Assembly (NCBI GenBank): GCA_905116865.2
Contig: CAJHNH020001113.1
Coordinates: forward strand, 2,501 to 66,500
Length of the DNA: 64,000 bases
Origin: Candidula unifasciata
Taxonomy: Eukaryota; Mollusca; Gastropoda; Stylommatophora; Geomitridae
Direction: 5' to 3'
The notes under the pieces were generated by a model. That model saw only the letters and a list, made by a program, of their open reading frames with translations. It was not told the DNA's origin and did no database searches. Shown one piece after another: positions 21,000 through 33,279 of the stretch. The translations under genes and the position numbers were made by a program. Numbering within the stretch: the stretch's first letter is position 1; each line of letters starts with the position of its first letter.

Positions 21000-23406
21000 A
21001 GGAGGGCTTGAAACATGTGGTGCTTGACCTAAATCTCTGGAATAATGATGCTAGAGAGGTGCAGGGAATACAGATGGAGAGTGGCGGCCTACGTTAGAAC
21101 ATAATTGATGTATATGCTGCCGTTGGCTCTGTAGTTACAAAACAACAGTGGAACTGGCTGAAAGACCTGGAGGGGATTCCTGACAACAGGCTCCTCATTT
21201 TGGGGGATTTCAATGCACTGAACAATGAATGGGACAGTACTGAGGGAAAACCGCCTTGGTTGGTTCATACCTTGTCTGTTTAAATGATGGGACGCCAACT
21301 AGAATGGCAATGAGGCCCGTCCATGCAGACACGGCTATCGACCTGGCTCTGGTTACCCAGACAGCAGTACCGGACACCAAATGGACTGTTCTAGGCGATC
21401 ATGGAAGTGACCATCTGCCATGTTCGGTATCGATTTCCAAATCCAGGAAAGTCAAGGCTTTAAGAGCTCATAGGCCTTTTAAATATGTGCGGACTAACAA
21501 CCTTCTGCAGATCTACTTTTGTGCAGCCTCCCTGGTGGACATCAGAGATTGAACAGGCATGGAAGTTAAAGAGAGCTCCAGTAAAGCATTCAAAGAAAAT
21601 GCGACAGACAGCCCTAAGCTCACAGAAGGAGTTGGAGTGCGCGGAAAGAGTTAAGAAAGATATAGTTTTTTCAAGCGCTGTGCGACAAAGGACAGAAAAA
21701 ACAAACAAAATGGGAGCATTTTATTGATGAGAGTGGGAGCGATAAGACATTAGAAATGTTTTGGTAGCTACATAGGCAGATGCTAAAAAAGATCGGCCCA
21801 GCGTAGTAGGAGCAATTTATAGAGATGACGGTATGCTATTAACTACAGAAAAATAGAAGGGGGAGGCTTTCTTGAAAAGGTTCATTTTACAGACAGAACA
21901 CAATGATGGAGATAACAAAGATAGAGTTAGAGAACAAACGTTATGAAGACATTCTACACGTGGAAGATGTAAAACGTGTTCTGAAAAGAGCGAAAGACAC
22001 TGCATCCTGGCCCGACGGGGTAAAATTTTCCCATACGAAAGACATGAGTGGTGCAAACCTGTTGGAGATGACTTCTTGCTTCAACCAGATCATTAGGACA
22101 GCTTCAGTCCCAGAAGAGTGTATGCACAGCTGCCTAATTCCACTTCCTAAGCCTGACATGAATCATTCAACACTCGGCGGCTTTAGGGACATAACCCTAC
22201 AAAACACTTTTAGTAAAGTGCTAGAGAAGATAGTGGAGGGTAAGCTACACGAATTTTTGAAACAGAGAAATCTCCTTCCACGAGGATTGGGGAGTTACCG
22301 GCCGGGAAAGGACACATGGTCCAATGCAGCCACTTTTACCTTTGATACCTTCAAAGGTTTCCAGAACAGACAGGAAACGGTGGCAGCGGCACTCGATTTA
22401 GAAGACGATAACAACAGAGTCAGATACAGTATCTTGATGAAAGCGCTTATGGAGAAGTGAGTCTGTCCTTGGCTGGTGAACTGGATAGCACCTGTTTTAA
22501 ATTCTCGCCGGGAAGCTCTTCCCCTGGGTTCATGGATCTCTGAACCATGTATTATAGCTCCACACTGCCACAAGGATCTGCAATTTCACCTGTACTATTC
22601 AATGTTTGCACAAGCAAGATTGCCTCCCTGGAAACACCTGGAGTTGGCAGAATATTGACATTTGCAGATGATGTTCTCGTGTATAGAAAGTGGAGAGATC
22701 GGAATCATATAGCTGAAGAGTTACATGCTACAGGAGATAAGAGTGATCGACTGGTGTACAGAGATGAGTGCTGTAGTAAACCCAGAAAAGGCAACTGTCC
22801 TGTAGTGTTCTTTGGACAACTGGATTGTTAGAGCTGATTTTACCAGACTCAAAATAAATGGCAGGGACATCAAAAGAGACACCAGCGGTACCTGGGAATC
22901 ACTTTTGACAGAAGCATACACATGACGTAATTGTAACAGACTCTGAAAGCATGCTGAAAAAGGTGAAGACAGGGATGCTTCAAGCAGAGTGGCATGCTTC
23001 ACTGGAAAAGTCGCAGATATTGAGCATACTTTGGATCTTTTCTCTAGGCGATGCCGGAGTGGTGGGTAATGAAGAGGCAAACAGATTGGCTGGATCGGCA
23101 CCACTGCGTGGTGAACCGATACATGACAAGGCAGATGTTGTCAAGGCCCTTTGGAAACACGCAACAGCATCAGTAGAGAAAGGAGATCATTATAGTCTGG
23201 AGAGAATGAGGCATCTGGGTGTAACCAGAGGGTCTGGCCGGCTGACTACACTGAGAGGAAAGGTAAGAGGGACATTTAACCAGATTGTGACCGGTATCAT
23301 CAGCACAGGAACTCTGCGCTGGCTGCTGAAGATTAGGACAGAGCATGCATGGGAATGCCCCGAGTGCTGTGATGTCAATTCTTGACTCAACTCAACTCAA
23401 CTCTAG
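21000..23406 (+). pseudogene. I/Nimb-like LINE: EN-RT-RNase H, internally deleted
   Basis: Domain order along the strand: AP-type endonuclease with 'LLILGDFNALNNEW' (about 21190-21235) and 'VLGDHGSDHLPC' (about 21390-21425); linker 'QPPWWTSEIEQAW'; RT fingers and palm with 'RAKDTASWPDGVKF', 'STLPQGSAISPVLFNV' and catalytic 'TFADDVLVYRK' (about 22658-22690); RT thumb start 'YLGITFDRS'; then the second half of RNase H with 'IVTDSESML' and 'VGNEEANRLAGSAPLRG'. The C-terminus ends 'ECPECCDVNS', with its stop at 23382-23384 directly followed by a CTCAA-type tail (to 23406). Frameshifts and stops are frequent. About 0.75 kb present in the 28.7 kb copy is missing between the thumb and RNase H. It is 5'-truncated. 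RNase H plus EN places it in the I superfamily; Nimb is my best guess because those elements are known from snails. Confidence 0.85.
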
Positions 23407-24119
23407 ATGCCCGAATCATTTCGTTCTTTGTCTGTCAGTTTATTGCAGGCATCGTCTTATTTCTGTCGAAAGTCTGTATTCGTAACCAACCCATGTTCAC
23501 TGTTTTTAGTGACCTTCCGGAGACAGCGCATTTCAGATGTAGTTATTTTCTGTTCTAGTGGCCTATTCATTGTCCACATTTGGTACTGTTTGCATAAAGT
23601 GGGACGAAGATGCTATTATTAATTTTCTGCTCTGCTAGAAGGAAGACATGTGGGTGTCTAAGCAGTGAGGCTTATTGGTAGGTGACAGTATGTGACGAAG
23701 AGTTGCAGCAGAGGTTTGTATAACTCAATGGACGAAAACATAAATGTTTAACTTAACAGTTTGCGGCCTAAATCTTCATGATAAAAAAGGCCCCCTGTCC
23801 TAAAACGAGGCTCAATAAGGAATGTAAGAGATAATTTTGAGAAAGACACAGTGGGCAGGCATCTCCAGCATTGTTAAAAAAAAAAATTATACATTAACTA
23901 TCACAAACGGTGCACTGTTAATTATTAATGACACAAGTGTAATACTTCTGCTCATAAAGAGTTGTTAGCACGTTGTGTTGTGGGTTTATTCTTCTTAACA
24001 TGCTAATGTTCTTAATGTCAGATTTAAATGCCAGCAAACAGGGGGACAGAGAAATGTATAACACAAATTATTTGCCTACGATTATTTCAAAACGTAATAC
24101 CCCTTACTCTTTTATTTCC

Positions 24120-24121
<2 letters not shown>
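23407..24121. other. No recognised feature
   Basis: AT-rich with short frames only; an A12 run near 23876. Nothing repeat-like was matched. Confidence 0.35.
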
Positions 24122-24163
<42 letters not shown>

Positions 24164-24256
24164 AACACACACACACACACGGCCGCGCACACACGCGCGC
24201 ATACACAAACACACATGCACACACACGTACGCTCGCACACACACACACATACGCAC
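24122..24256. repeat. (CA)n-rich microsatellite, interrupted
   Basis: CA dinucleotides interrupted by CG-, TA- and TG-containing steps. Histidine/threonine-rich frames are artefacts. Confidence 0.93.
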
Positions 24257-24329
24257 AGCATCGGAAAACATCGGAATCAGTGAGTTCTAGAAGTAAACGG
24301 ATACCTGACCAACATTTAAACGCAGCTGA

Positions 24330-24450
24330 TTGGATGGCTTGGTCACGTCATAAGATTATAACATTACATCAGCATGGCAAAGATGTGGCCGTTAACCAAA
24401 GGAAACACAGCAAGAGGTCGGCACCAACGGGCTGATGAAATATTTGAGGT
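24330..24450 (+). pseudogene. Possible LINE RT C-terminal scrap
   Basis: A frame reads 'IGWLGHVI', resembling the 'RWLGHVxR' motif near RT C-termini, followed by a basic stretch. This is short and weak. Confidence 0.25.
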
Positions 24451-24664
24451 TGGATACACCAGCAGGGGGTAACGTTAAATATGTTGTATTGAACAACAAG
24501 AAGTCAACAAGATATTGGTTATGTGTAGTTGAATAGTGGTTCTGCATGAAATCCTTTCTAAAATATTGATGATAATATTCATACGTGCGCACCAGTGGGA
24601 AAGCGTTGGTGATTAAAATGCAAGACAGTACAAGAAGCACTTTACATTACTACAGTTGCTAGAT

Positions 24665-24881
24665 GAGTTGTTCTCAACTTTCTTACTGCTACGACCTTTT
24701 CATACACTTCCTCACGGTGTGCCCCCCCCCCCCACCCCCCTTCCCCCCCCCCCAAAAAAAAATTTTGTGTTGCTACTTCATAACTTAAGTAATATGGGTT
24801 TTCCGATGGTCTCAGGCGACCCTCGTGAAAAGGGTCATTCGGCCCCCAAAAGAGTCGCGACTCACAGGTTAGGAAACGCTG
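24665..24881. mobile_element. hAT-type MITE with perfect 8-bp TSD
   Basis: The 217-bp element is bounded by identical 8-bp duplications 'tgctagat' at 24657-24664 and 24882-24889. The right end reads '...cacaggttaggaaacgctg'; its reverse complement 'cagcgtttcctaacctgtg' pairs imperfectly with the left end 'gagttgttctcaacttt'. The inner arms also pair (left 'ctgctacgacc', right 'gagtcgcgac'). An 8-bp TSD and CAG...TTCtcAACC-like ends are hallmarks of the hAT superfamily. It carries no ORF, and poly-C runs occupy the left interior. Confidence 0.85.
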
Positions 24882-24889
24882 TGCTAGAT

Positions 24890-25194
24890 TAGTGTGTGTG
24901 CTTAACTCCCTTTAGTGTGTAATGTGTAAGCCAGTTTTTAATGATGACTGAATGCACATTGTTGTTCATGATTTTGTCGACAGGATTACGGGTGAACCAA
25001 TTAAAGTTGTAAAACACTTGTTGCTTGAAATTTACAGAACCTCTGATTTTTACCATAGAAGTGAGACCCATGTTGAACTGATCATAGGTGGGAGAACCAG
25101 GTGGCAGTTTGAGTAGGCAGCCTTCAGCCAGCGAAATTGTTCGGACGTATGGATGTGTTCTGTGGCACATCACGCTTGACACTAGAATAAGTTT
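24890..25194. other. No recognised feature
   Basis: Single-copy looking; a minus-strand frame of about 97 codons has no recognisable domain. Confidence 0.3.
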
Positions 25195-25600
25195 AGAATG
25201 AACCGAACGAAAAGTATATTAGCAGCTTCACCATATTACAAATACAAACAAGACGTGAACGTTGCGGCTATGGATCCCTTATCAGCACATACAAATCAAA
25301 CAATACTACACAAATACACAAAATCAATATGAACGAGTTGGACAAGTACAAATAGATAGCAGCAGTTTACGGCGGGCGGAACACATGAGGCGGGTGAGGT
25401 TAATGAACTGCTGTAAAGCTATCGAAATATTTAAAAAAGATATTAAACCGAACGAAAATTATAATAGCAAGCTTCACAATATAACAAAAACTAATAAAAC
25501 GTGAACGTTGCGGCTATAAAGCCTACATCAGCATATACAAATCAAACAATACTACACAAATACACAAAATTAATATGAACAAGTGGAACAGGTTCAAACA
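25195..25600 (+). repeat. Two-copy tandem duplication, about 245-bp offset
   Basis: About 165 bp is repeated: 'gtgaacgttgcggctat', 'acaaatcaaacaatactac' and 'acaaatacacaaaat' occur in order near 25255 and near 25500. A distant relative of the 'gttgcggc...atcagcacata' part is in the spacer of the inverted repeat at about 54.98 kb, so this may be a dispersed element. Confidence 0.7.
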
Positions 25601-25683
25601 GATAGTGAGTTTAGCACACAACGTAGATCAACATAAGCATCAGTAAGCAAGAATAAAGAAATAAAGAATGTAAGAAGGTTAAT

Positions 25684-25781
25684 TTTACCCACCAAAACAT
25701 CACACAGAGCGATAAACAACCAGTGACACAAAGTGCCACTATGCGGATGAGGATCACTCGTGGAGAGGTCCCAGAATGGAA
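25684..25781 (+). mobile_element. Family E element, 3'-truncated
   Basis: It shows 'aaaacatcacacagagcg', 'gacacaaagtgccactatg' and 'gtggagaggtcccagaa', then unrelated sequence. Confidence 0.6.
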
Positions 25782-26189
25782 GAAGGAAGAATTGTTAAGG
25801 AAAAATTAAACAAAGGAAGAAAAACAAATAAAGTTATTTTCATTGTGCAGCCAAATAAAAATTATGTCTATTACGTAGCAGTACACAGGCTTAAAACCAC
25901 TGTAGTACGCGTTACAGTATAAGGTTACTATAATGAAGGGCTCACTTCAGAAATAATTGGTAGGCATCTCAATGCTCGGATGGCGTAAATCAGGGGACCT
26001 AAGTCCTATTAGGAGAGCTGTTGTTCTGTAGTCAGACACATTTGTCTGTGAAGTCCACCGTCTAACCTGGCTGGACAGTTCCATTTCTGTCATTAATTCC
26101 TTTACTGGATACATTTTATCCCATGGTAATAACTTCCTATTTATCTAGTAATCTTCTACAGCGTTTGCTTTCAGTTAGTCACCGCCTGT
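25782..26189. other. No recognised feature
   Basis: AT-rich, no informative frame. Confidence 0.35.
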
Positions 26190-26450
26190 TTGTGTGCATA
26201 TATATTTATTTAAAGCGTATGTGTGTATATGTGTGTGTATATGAATGGATGTGTGTTTATGTATTTATACATATATATATTTACATTATATATAAACACA
26301 CACACACATATATATATATATACATAAAAGTGTGTGTATATATGTATGTATGTATTTGTTTATATGTATGGATGTATGTGTGTGTATGTATGTGTGTATG
26401 TATGTATGTATACATATAAATATATTTACATTATATGTAAACACACACAC

Positions 26451-26545
<95 letters not shown>
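26190..26545. repeat. Compound TATG/TG/CA/AT microsatellite
   Basis: TGTA- and CA-rich repeats are followed by about 90 bp of pure AT at 26455-26545. 'acacacacacacatatata' and a similar CA-to-AT transition occur twice (near 26297 and 26441), so the block is partly duplicated. Confidence 0.93.
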
Positions 26546-26549
<4 letters not shown>

Positions 26550-26550
26550 A

Positions 26551-26783
26551 ATATATACCGTGGTGTAACGACTAGACGCTCGTCCTAGGATACGAAGGTC
26601 GGAGTTCAAATTAGAATAAAGCTGGACATTTTGTTTATGACCTTGGCTCCCAGGTCGAGCTAGACATAAATGCGTACCTGGAAAGTTCTGGAGGCCGGCG
26701 TGATGCTGACCAACGAGTGCCCATTGGTCTATGAAAATTAGGTTTAGCACTATATGCCCAACACGGTACGGAAAAGGGTCCTT
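26551..26783 (+). mobile_element. SINE family B, near full-length
   Basis: The head 'ccgtggtgtaacgactag' follows the AT microsatellite directly. B-box-like 'ggagttcaaattag', body blocks 'ttggctcccaggtcgagc' and 'gtctatgaaaattaggt', and the end 'gtcctttact' follow. It abuts a family C SINE on the other strand. Confidence 0.75.
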
Positions 26784-26784
26784 T

Positions 26785-27176
26785 ACTTGAGGTTTGATGT
26801 TTGAACAACGGATCAACAACATGGCACACGGGTAGGAACCCAGAAGTGCTCCGTTCGTCTTCTAACTCAAGACTGAGTCCGAACAATCTCAGCACTGTGC
26901 ACAGGTTCTGTAGCACCAGAGTCATTGAAATACTTTGGGTGGATTTTTAACTCCAATTTTTTGTCTGGGCAGCGCCGTAAGGCAACTCTTTTCGATTTCC
27001 AACTGCGTGCACAACAATGCACAAGGGCGTCAGAGCTCACTACCCAGAGACCAAAGGGAATTACTAGAAGTCCAGGTCAAAAATGAAAAAATCACAGCCC
27101 TTACCCGCGATTGAACCCGGAACCTCTAGCACTCAAAATAGACACCATGCCTCTAGACCACGTAGCCGCCCGCTCT
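26785..27176 (-). mobile_element. tRNA-derived SINE, family C (best copy)
   Basis: In reverse complement the head reads 'ggctacgtggtctagaggca' with B-box 'ggttccgggttcaatcg'. The body has 'ggacttctagtaatt', 'gtgcacagtgctgag' and the 3' end 'ttgttcaaacatcaaacc'. At about 390 bp it is the reference copy for family C. Confidence 0.75.
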
Positions 27177-27226
27177 TTACTATACTACATGCCCAGTATC
27201 CTAAAGGAATGGAAAAGGACATTTTA

Positions 27227-28114
<888 letters not shown>

Positions 28115-28117
<3 letters not shown>

Positions 28118-28544
28118 GCTGTTGCCATGTAGCCAATATTGAAATCGTAAGCTGCTAGCTGTCTAGAAGCAAAGCATTGTCAAAAGGAAAAATGAAACAG
28201 ATGGGAAGAAAAATATTCAAAAAGTCGTCAATAAACTCACTGTCGTAATTCGAGAGTTCGTTACAGCCATGTCCCCTTTCGATAACTAATATGACATATC
28301 GTTGGCTGCAGACAAGTTTGCGTCTGCAGTTTCTAATGTCACAAAACCAATAATTTGTATTGGATTTAGAAAACGTTACTGCTAACGAGCAATTGTAGAA
28401 AACTGCTCTAACTTACATTCTTTGATAGACAATCATATTCCGAGTCTGGAAAAGGATTCCGTTGAACAGATTTTGTGTTTGTGTGTGTGTGTGTTTTTTT
28501 TAAAATTAATATTATTAAAAGAAGTGCTATGATACCTTGTGCAG
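28115..28544. other. No gene recognised
   Basis: Unique-looking AT-rich spacer with a short TG tract near 28478-28493. Confidence 0.35.
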
Positions 28545-28566
28545 ATTGTGTGTGTGTGTGTGTGTG

Positions 28567-28598
<32 letters not shown>
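28545..28598. repeat. (TG)n microsatellite
   Basis: About 54 bp of TG with two interruptions. It abuts the inverted LINE segment that follows. Confidence 0.95.
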
Positions 28599-28600
28599 AG

Positions 28601-28745
28601 ACCAGAATCAAACATGGAAAGTGGTCACTTCCATGATGTCCCAGTACGCCCCACTGACAAAGTGCACTCATACTCGGATAGACCAGCAACTACTTTCCAG
28701 TACCCTGCACATCAGCCAGATATAACTGGGCGTCTGGGAGACAGG
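28601..28745 (-). pseudogene. Inverted endonuclease segment of the adjoining LINE
   Basis: Read on the minus strand, this segment encodes 'ALCQWGVLGHHGSDHFPC', the end of the AP-type endonuclease, equivalent to 'VLGDHGSDHLPC' of the 21-kb element. It is preceded by a recognisable 'LADVQGTGK...LLVYPSM' stretch with one stop. The rest of the same LINE starts at about 28746 on the plus strand, at a protein position only some 10-15 codons after this segment ends. The segment is therefore the displaced, inverted 5' end of that insertion. Confidence 0.65.
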
Positions 28746-31404
28746 TCACGTAGAACACGGGCAAAAAAGAAAGCTATCTTTGAACAACCCCCTAGGTGGA
28801 CACCTGGATTCGCAGAAGCCTGAACAGAAAAACTAGGTGCCACCAAAGACTAGGAAAAATGCAGAAAATCTTCAAATTTTTTCTCATGTTCAGAAAAAAG
28901 ACATCAAACACAAAAAAGACAGACTCACTGAACATTTTAAACACCTCGCAAAGAATTCTAACATTTTTCCCAAGAAATAGGTTACGAAAAATCTCTCCGA
29001 AAATTCTGGCGGTTCCGCCACGAGATGAATGGAGGCAAACAAATCTCTGTTATGCCTGAGCTAAAGATTGACAACAGGGTGGTGTTACAGTCGGATAAAG
29101 ACAAAGGCGAGGCTATGCTGCACAAATTTTTCCTCCAGACGGAAAAGACAGTTAGGGAAGAGAGGGGGCAGATGAAACAGAGAATACACGATATTCACAT
29201 GGCTAAAATTGAAAGACGATGATACAGTATACATCTCAACGGACTGCATCAGAGCAACACTGAAGACATGTCCAGACACAGCTCCTGGGCCTGATGGCAT
29301 TAGATACAGCGACTTCAAAAGCCTCGAGGAGACAGATATGGATGAATTATCCACGATATTGAACATCACCATGGAAACTAGCATTATCCCTGATGACTGG
29401 CCCCACAGCTACCTCAGACCGGTTCCTAAGCCAGGGAAAGACCGCACGAGAACAAATGGCTACAGAATCCTCACACCCCAGAACATTATTGGAAAACTCA
29501 TGGGAAAAATCGTGGCCAGAACGTTGACCCAAACATCGGAGTCAGGTGGTTTATTCCCCGCTACACTAGGTGGTTACTGACCGAAAAGAGATACATGGTG
29601 CAATGCTGCAGTATTCGCCTACGACACATACGAGGGTTTCCAGGAGGGAATGGAAACGGCTAAGAAGACTAAGAAGATGCGTACAACAGTGTCCCATACA
29701 TCACGTCATCAGACTGTTGTTGGATATGCAGATAGAAACAAATTGGGTCAACTGGATCGCAGCAGCGCTATTAGGAAGAACAGTGTCGCTTCGATGTTGT
29801 GAATGGGCATTAAAATCTCAACGCGTCCTAATGGGTCTGCCACAGGGATCATCATTGTCGCCTGTGCTCTTCAATGTGTACGCGGCAGGAGTCACGAGTA
29901 CACAAGGCGTAGGCCTAGGCAGAATAATGTCGTATGCAGATGATATCCTTGAGCACCGTCGAGGTAAAAACAGGCACGAAATTACAGCCACACTACAACA
30001 CGAACTAGACAGACTTAGTGAGTGGTGCCAGGAATCGAGAGCTCAAGTGAACCCGTTTAAAGCCTCCTTAACATGGTCCTCTCTGAATATCCACATCGTC
30101 AGTACACCAACGCCAGTCGTAAGCATGTGTGGTGTGGACATCAAGAGAACGGACACCATGAAAAAACTAGGCATGACATTTGACAGATGCTTGTCATACA
30201 AATGCCACTTATACACCGTCAGACTTAGAGACAGGAAAGGTTGACAGCACTCAAGGTGCTAGCAGCAGCTGATTTTGAACAACGCCTACTTTTCCTTCTC
30301 TATCAAGGGTTTGTATTAAGCGTCATTGACTATGGTCTCGGCCTCCTCACTGTCAGCAAAACCCAGCTAGAAAGACTGGACCGAGTACAAAATGAAGCCA
30401 TGAGACTCATACTCGGCTGCCCAAAAGACACCTCCATGCGTTATGTTTTAGGTTTGCCGACGATGACTAGCAGATTCAAACTCGCACAGGTCAAGGCGTA
30501 CATGAGGGTATCGGCAGACGTTAACCACCCACTGCACAAAGCTATACACGACATAATAGGAACACGTCTCAAAAGAGGCCGCTCTTGGATGGCAAAAACT
30601 GAGGATTTAATCCAGAAAGTATGTGACCTAGACGTGATCAGTCACTGAAAAGAATGGATGAATACACCAGTATATATTCATGGCATCTCTAAGGCTGTCA
30701 TCACACTCGGAAGGTACTGCATGGATCAAATTCCTGCGACCGTAGACACAGAATTAAGGGAACTATCATATCATAATATATCATCATCTACACAGATGGA
30801 TCCGTGAAGCGCGGATCACGGTCAGCATGTGCATACACAGTGCAAAGGAGGAAAACAATACAGGACAGCAGTTCTTACCAGACGTACACGTCAAGCATGG
30901 CCATGGAAATAGCCGCTGCTTCTAGAGCATTAGCATGGGTATCCGAGCAAACCGCCACACAGGCAGTAATTGTATTAGACTCTATGAATATGCTTCAGAA
31001 GATAGCAACAGGCGGTATGCGCTCTCCATAGGTGGAAAGCATTTGAAAATCGAACATAGCCTCCGTAACCTGGATATATACACCGGGCTATGCGGGCGTA
31101 AAGGTAAATGAGCGAGCGGACCAACTGGCAAGCACTGCACTATGGATTGTGGAAAAAATCATGGACAGAGCAGATATCGTCAACGCTGTACGGACTGGGC
31201 TAGTGGATAATGATGAATCACTGACACTAACACGAATGTGTGACATGGAATTAAAGCATGGTGAAGCACTTCTATGCCGTTTTCGAGGCCGAGATAGGAA
31301 CAATTAGTAGAAGTACTCTGGAGTGGCTGCTGCATCGGAGGACTGAGCACTCTGGAAATGACCAATGTGAAGTGACGTCGATTGTGATAACATAACATAA
31401 CAAG
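28746..31404 (+). pseudogene. I/Nimb-like LINE: linker, RT, RNase H
   Basis: Blocks in order: linker 'FEQPPRWTPGFAEA' (about 28780); RT fingers 'DTAPGPDGIRYSDFK' (about 29276) and 'YLRPVPKPGKDR'; palm 'GLPQGSSLSPVLFNVYAAG' (about 29838) and catalytic 'MSYADDILEHRR' (about 29929); thumb 'KKLGMTFDRCLSY'; connection domain 'DRVQNEAMRLILGCPKD' and 'ADVNHPLHKAIHD'; RNase H with 'YTDGSVK' (about 30792), 'AMEIAAASRALAW' (acidic E) and 'VNERADQLAS'. The expected 'xDS' step reads 'VLDSMNML'. Stops or frameshifts lie near 28820, 29580, 30245, 30648 and 31030. The C-terminus 'DCDNIT' ends in a stop codon that lies inside the ACATA-type tail (31384-31402). It is non-functional as it stands. Confidence 0.85.
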
Positions 31405-32391
31405 AAGTGCTGTCTTTGTTGTAGATGTATGTTAGAGTAACAGAATCCGTCTTCATGATATATCCAACTATAAGATTACTTCCACTTGCAAATCAATTGT
31501 ATTTAATGTTGCCTTCGATTACAAATATATCCCTGCTTAAAACTGCACTCTTTTGCGATTATGTTCTTTGTATAGCTCTCGCTTGTAAATCTATCAGTAA
31601 CACTGGTAGCATGTGTTTATCTAACTAGGTTAGTGCTCTCGTATTTAGAGATGGTTAAACCCTTTCTTTTCCAACGGTGCAATGAAGTCGATCCCCTTAC
31701 CTTTACTTTCACATTCTGTTCCACACAGTTCACCCGTTTACCAGTTACTTGCGTGAAAGGTTTACCTCCAATTTTGTATCACAAACCAGCCCCATCCTAA
31801 CTGTTATTTTAAACAGCTTCTAACCAATCTTTTTTTTTTTTTACCTTTATTTGCCACATCGCCAAAGCTGGAGACGAACTCATACCTGCTCCGATACCGC
31901 TGATAGTGTGAGATAACGAACCATGTCTTATCAACCCGACATATAATGATGATCACGAAAATATGGCTATCAGAACAGTCCATGATCTGTCTAGTTGACA
32001 GCTGCCTCTGTGTTAGGTAATTTGGTTTTTAAGCAATGGGTATCTCTTAACCTCTATAAAATGATCCTGTGCATTTTTTTCCTAAGAGCTTATAATAAAC
32101 ATTATTTCCTTAAGAGTGTTTTTCGTTGGGTTTAAAAGCTTATGTAAAAATATCATCTGAACTGGCAGCTTTCCCATCTTTAAGAGCTTGAAAGCTTTTA
32201 TAAATTCTTATTTAGGTTGTCTAACATTTTTAACACCTTCGTTTCTGCATGCTGAAAGCGTGGATTATCTTTTGAAGATGGTTCTTCGAATATTCGTGAC
32301 ATCTTTTCGTTGTATCTTAAATACCGTGGACTATTCAAACAAATTTTTATTATTTGTTCTTACTAATGTCCTGCTGTTTTTAAAAAAAATG

Positions 32392-32428
<37 letters not shown>

Positions 32429-33279
32429 CACCTCTCGACTATGTCAATTTAATGTTGTCTTTTCTCTGTCCTTATCTAAATCCACATTTTACTTTCACAA
32501 GCTTAAGTGTATGTTTCATGTCTTCTGGCTTTTACAGCTCTGGCTATGGTTTATTGTCTTTACGACTGTTAACATTTTCCTTTCCATTGTTTCTGACATG
32601 TATTTGTTTTTAAACTTCGGTTATTTTCAATGATTTCTTTCTTTCCCCCAAATCCTACACAATGCTTATAATATTCTGCAAGCATAAGCATACTTAGCCT
32701 AATAAATGCTGCAATAACATGCTATTTACTAAAGACAAACAGTAAACAGTTCCTTAAATTCGTGATCTGTGACATATCCTAAAGTGTAATGAGTGTATTT
32801 ATAAGTATCCTTTTGAGATTCAACTTCGTTTTGATATCAGCAAACATTGAACTTTATATATACTAGCACCTTTATGAAATTTTACCATCTGTAGAGATGG
32901 TATTAGATTCTTGTCAGTACTTACATAATTATTTTTATTCAGTCTTGTGTGGTTTAATGATCTCCAGCTGAATCACGTAGTATTGTTTGTGAATAGGTGC
33001 TTCTGCCTTTGGATAGGATTCACAGTTCGTTCTCGTTCATTAAATTAATTCTGTGTAACGTAAAACCTTTCAAACTCACGCAGTGTATAAAACAGCTGCA
33101 TTAGTGAATACGAAGACAATGTAGATTTGACCTACAATAACTGCAAAAGCGTACTGTGGAATGACGAGTTTGTAAAACCTAAATGAACGTTTGCTTTATT
33201 CACCATCACGAGGTCGTTTGTACTGCTTTGTGTGTCGCCTATTGTCAAAGAAACAATCTCCACTTACTTCATCGGGCTT
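31405..33279. other. AT-rich stretch without recognised gene; C34 run
   Basis: Short frames only. It holds a 34-base C run (32393-32426). Near 31675-31700 is a reversed copy of the motif 'gatcgacttcattgcacc', which recurs forward at about 38380, so a small dispersed repeat is likely. Confidence 0.4.
32393..32426. repeat. Poly(C) tract, 34 bases
   Basis: An uninterrupted run of 34 cytosines preceded by an A-run. Confidence 0.98.
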
